Shown here: positions 63,783-64,000 of the stretch, piece after piece
Numbering within the stretch: the stretch's first letter is position 1
Layout: every line of letters begins with the position of its first letter
From: Branchiostoma floridae
Taxonomy: Eukaryota; Chordata; Leptocardii; Amphioxiformes; Branchiostomatidae
Direction of reading: 5' to 3'
Assembly: GCF_000003815.2 (NCBI RefSeq)
Contig: NC_049981.1
Location: 19,721,857 to 19,785,856, forward strand
DNA: 64,000 nt
The notes under the pieces: generated by a model
Databases searched by the model: none
What the model was told of the DNA's origin: nothing
Seen by the model: the letters and a program-made list of their open reading frames with translations, nothing else
Translations under genes and position numbers: made by a program

Positions 63783-64000
63783 TTTCAGTCAAAGTGTATT
63801 GAAGCTGTACAAAAGAGGGTGTGCAGAATAATTCTAGGTAGACACTATGTTGGCTACGACAGAGCCCTAGAACAGCTGTCACTTACTTCCCTGTACCTGA
63901 GACGCCGCAGTCTTTGTTTGAAGTTTGCATTGTCTGTGTCGAAGTCCCCACTATTCTCTGGCTGGTTACCTCCGAAACGGGGAAGTGTCCATGGCTACGA
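63783..64000 (+). mobile_element. LINE ORF2 C-terminal fragment
   Basis: Open to the window end: IEAVQKRVCRIILGRHYVGY then DRALEQLSLTSLYLRRRSLC, the typical segment after the RT in many amphioxus-like non-LTR elements. It lies in the intron after PCDH15 exon 10. Truncated by the window. Confidence 0.75.

Overview
The window looks like scaffold sequence from an invertebrate deuterostome, most probably a lancelet (Branchiostoma). Short coding exons sit in long introns, four unrelated single-copy animal genes are packed together, and the spaces are filled with non-LTR retrotransposons, tRNA-derived SINEs, small inverted-repeat elements, minisatellites and a DIRS/Ngaro-class element. The species call is inference: the proteins most resemble vertebrate counterparts in domain order, but no search was run. 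Three runs of N (34849-34998, 35862-36325, 37746-38644) and two single N bases (28518, 49823) mark assembly weak points.

Layout. 1-2.6 kb: probable 3' end of an unidentified plus-strand gene. 5.3-28.1 kb, minus strand: the C-terminal part of hemicentin, 21 exons, with six thrombospondin type 1 repeats, a nidogen G2F domain, eight calcium-binding EGF modules and the hemicentin/fibulin-type C-terminal module. Within one intron (17.0-22.4 kb) lies an apparently complete Ngaro-type tyrosine-recombinase retrotransposon, inserted into a minisatellite that is itself made of copies of the splice acceptor plus exon start of the neighbouring TSP1 exon. 29.0-32.2 kb, plus strand: a complete three-exon CYP2-like cytochrome P450. 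33.0-40.6 kb: a repeat cluster (three copies of one element, one split by an L1-like insertion with a clear target-site duplication). 40.6-42.7 kb, plus strand: four exons of HDHD2, with first and last exons not visible. 43.2-45.5 kb: CpG-richer, promoter-like sequence. 48.7-51.0 kb: a near-identical tandem duplication of about 1.1 kb. 52.7-54.5 kb: a LINE relic that lacks the RT catalytic box. 57.5-63.4 kb, plus strand: the first ten coding exons of a protocadherin-15-like tip-link cadherin, running off the window.

The genes have no obvious joint pathway. Hemicentin and protocadherin-15 are extracellular matrix/adhesion proteins, the P450 is a membrane-bound mono-oxygenase, and HDHD2 is a HAD-type phosphatase. 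The strongest unusual features are the splice-acceptor-derived minisatellite carrying about 20 decoy acceptors, the intact Ngaro element whose gag and pol frames are separated by a single UGA and whose recombinase frame has no ATG, and the sudden end of hemicentin upstream of its first TSP1 exon, with no Ig exon before the oppositely oriented P450 gene.
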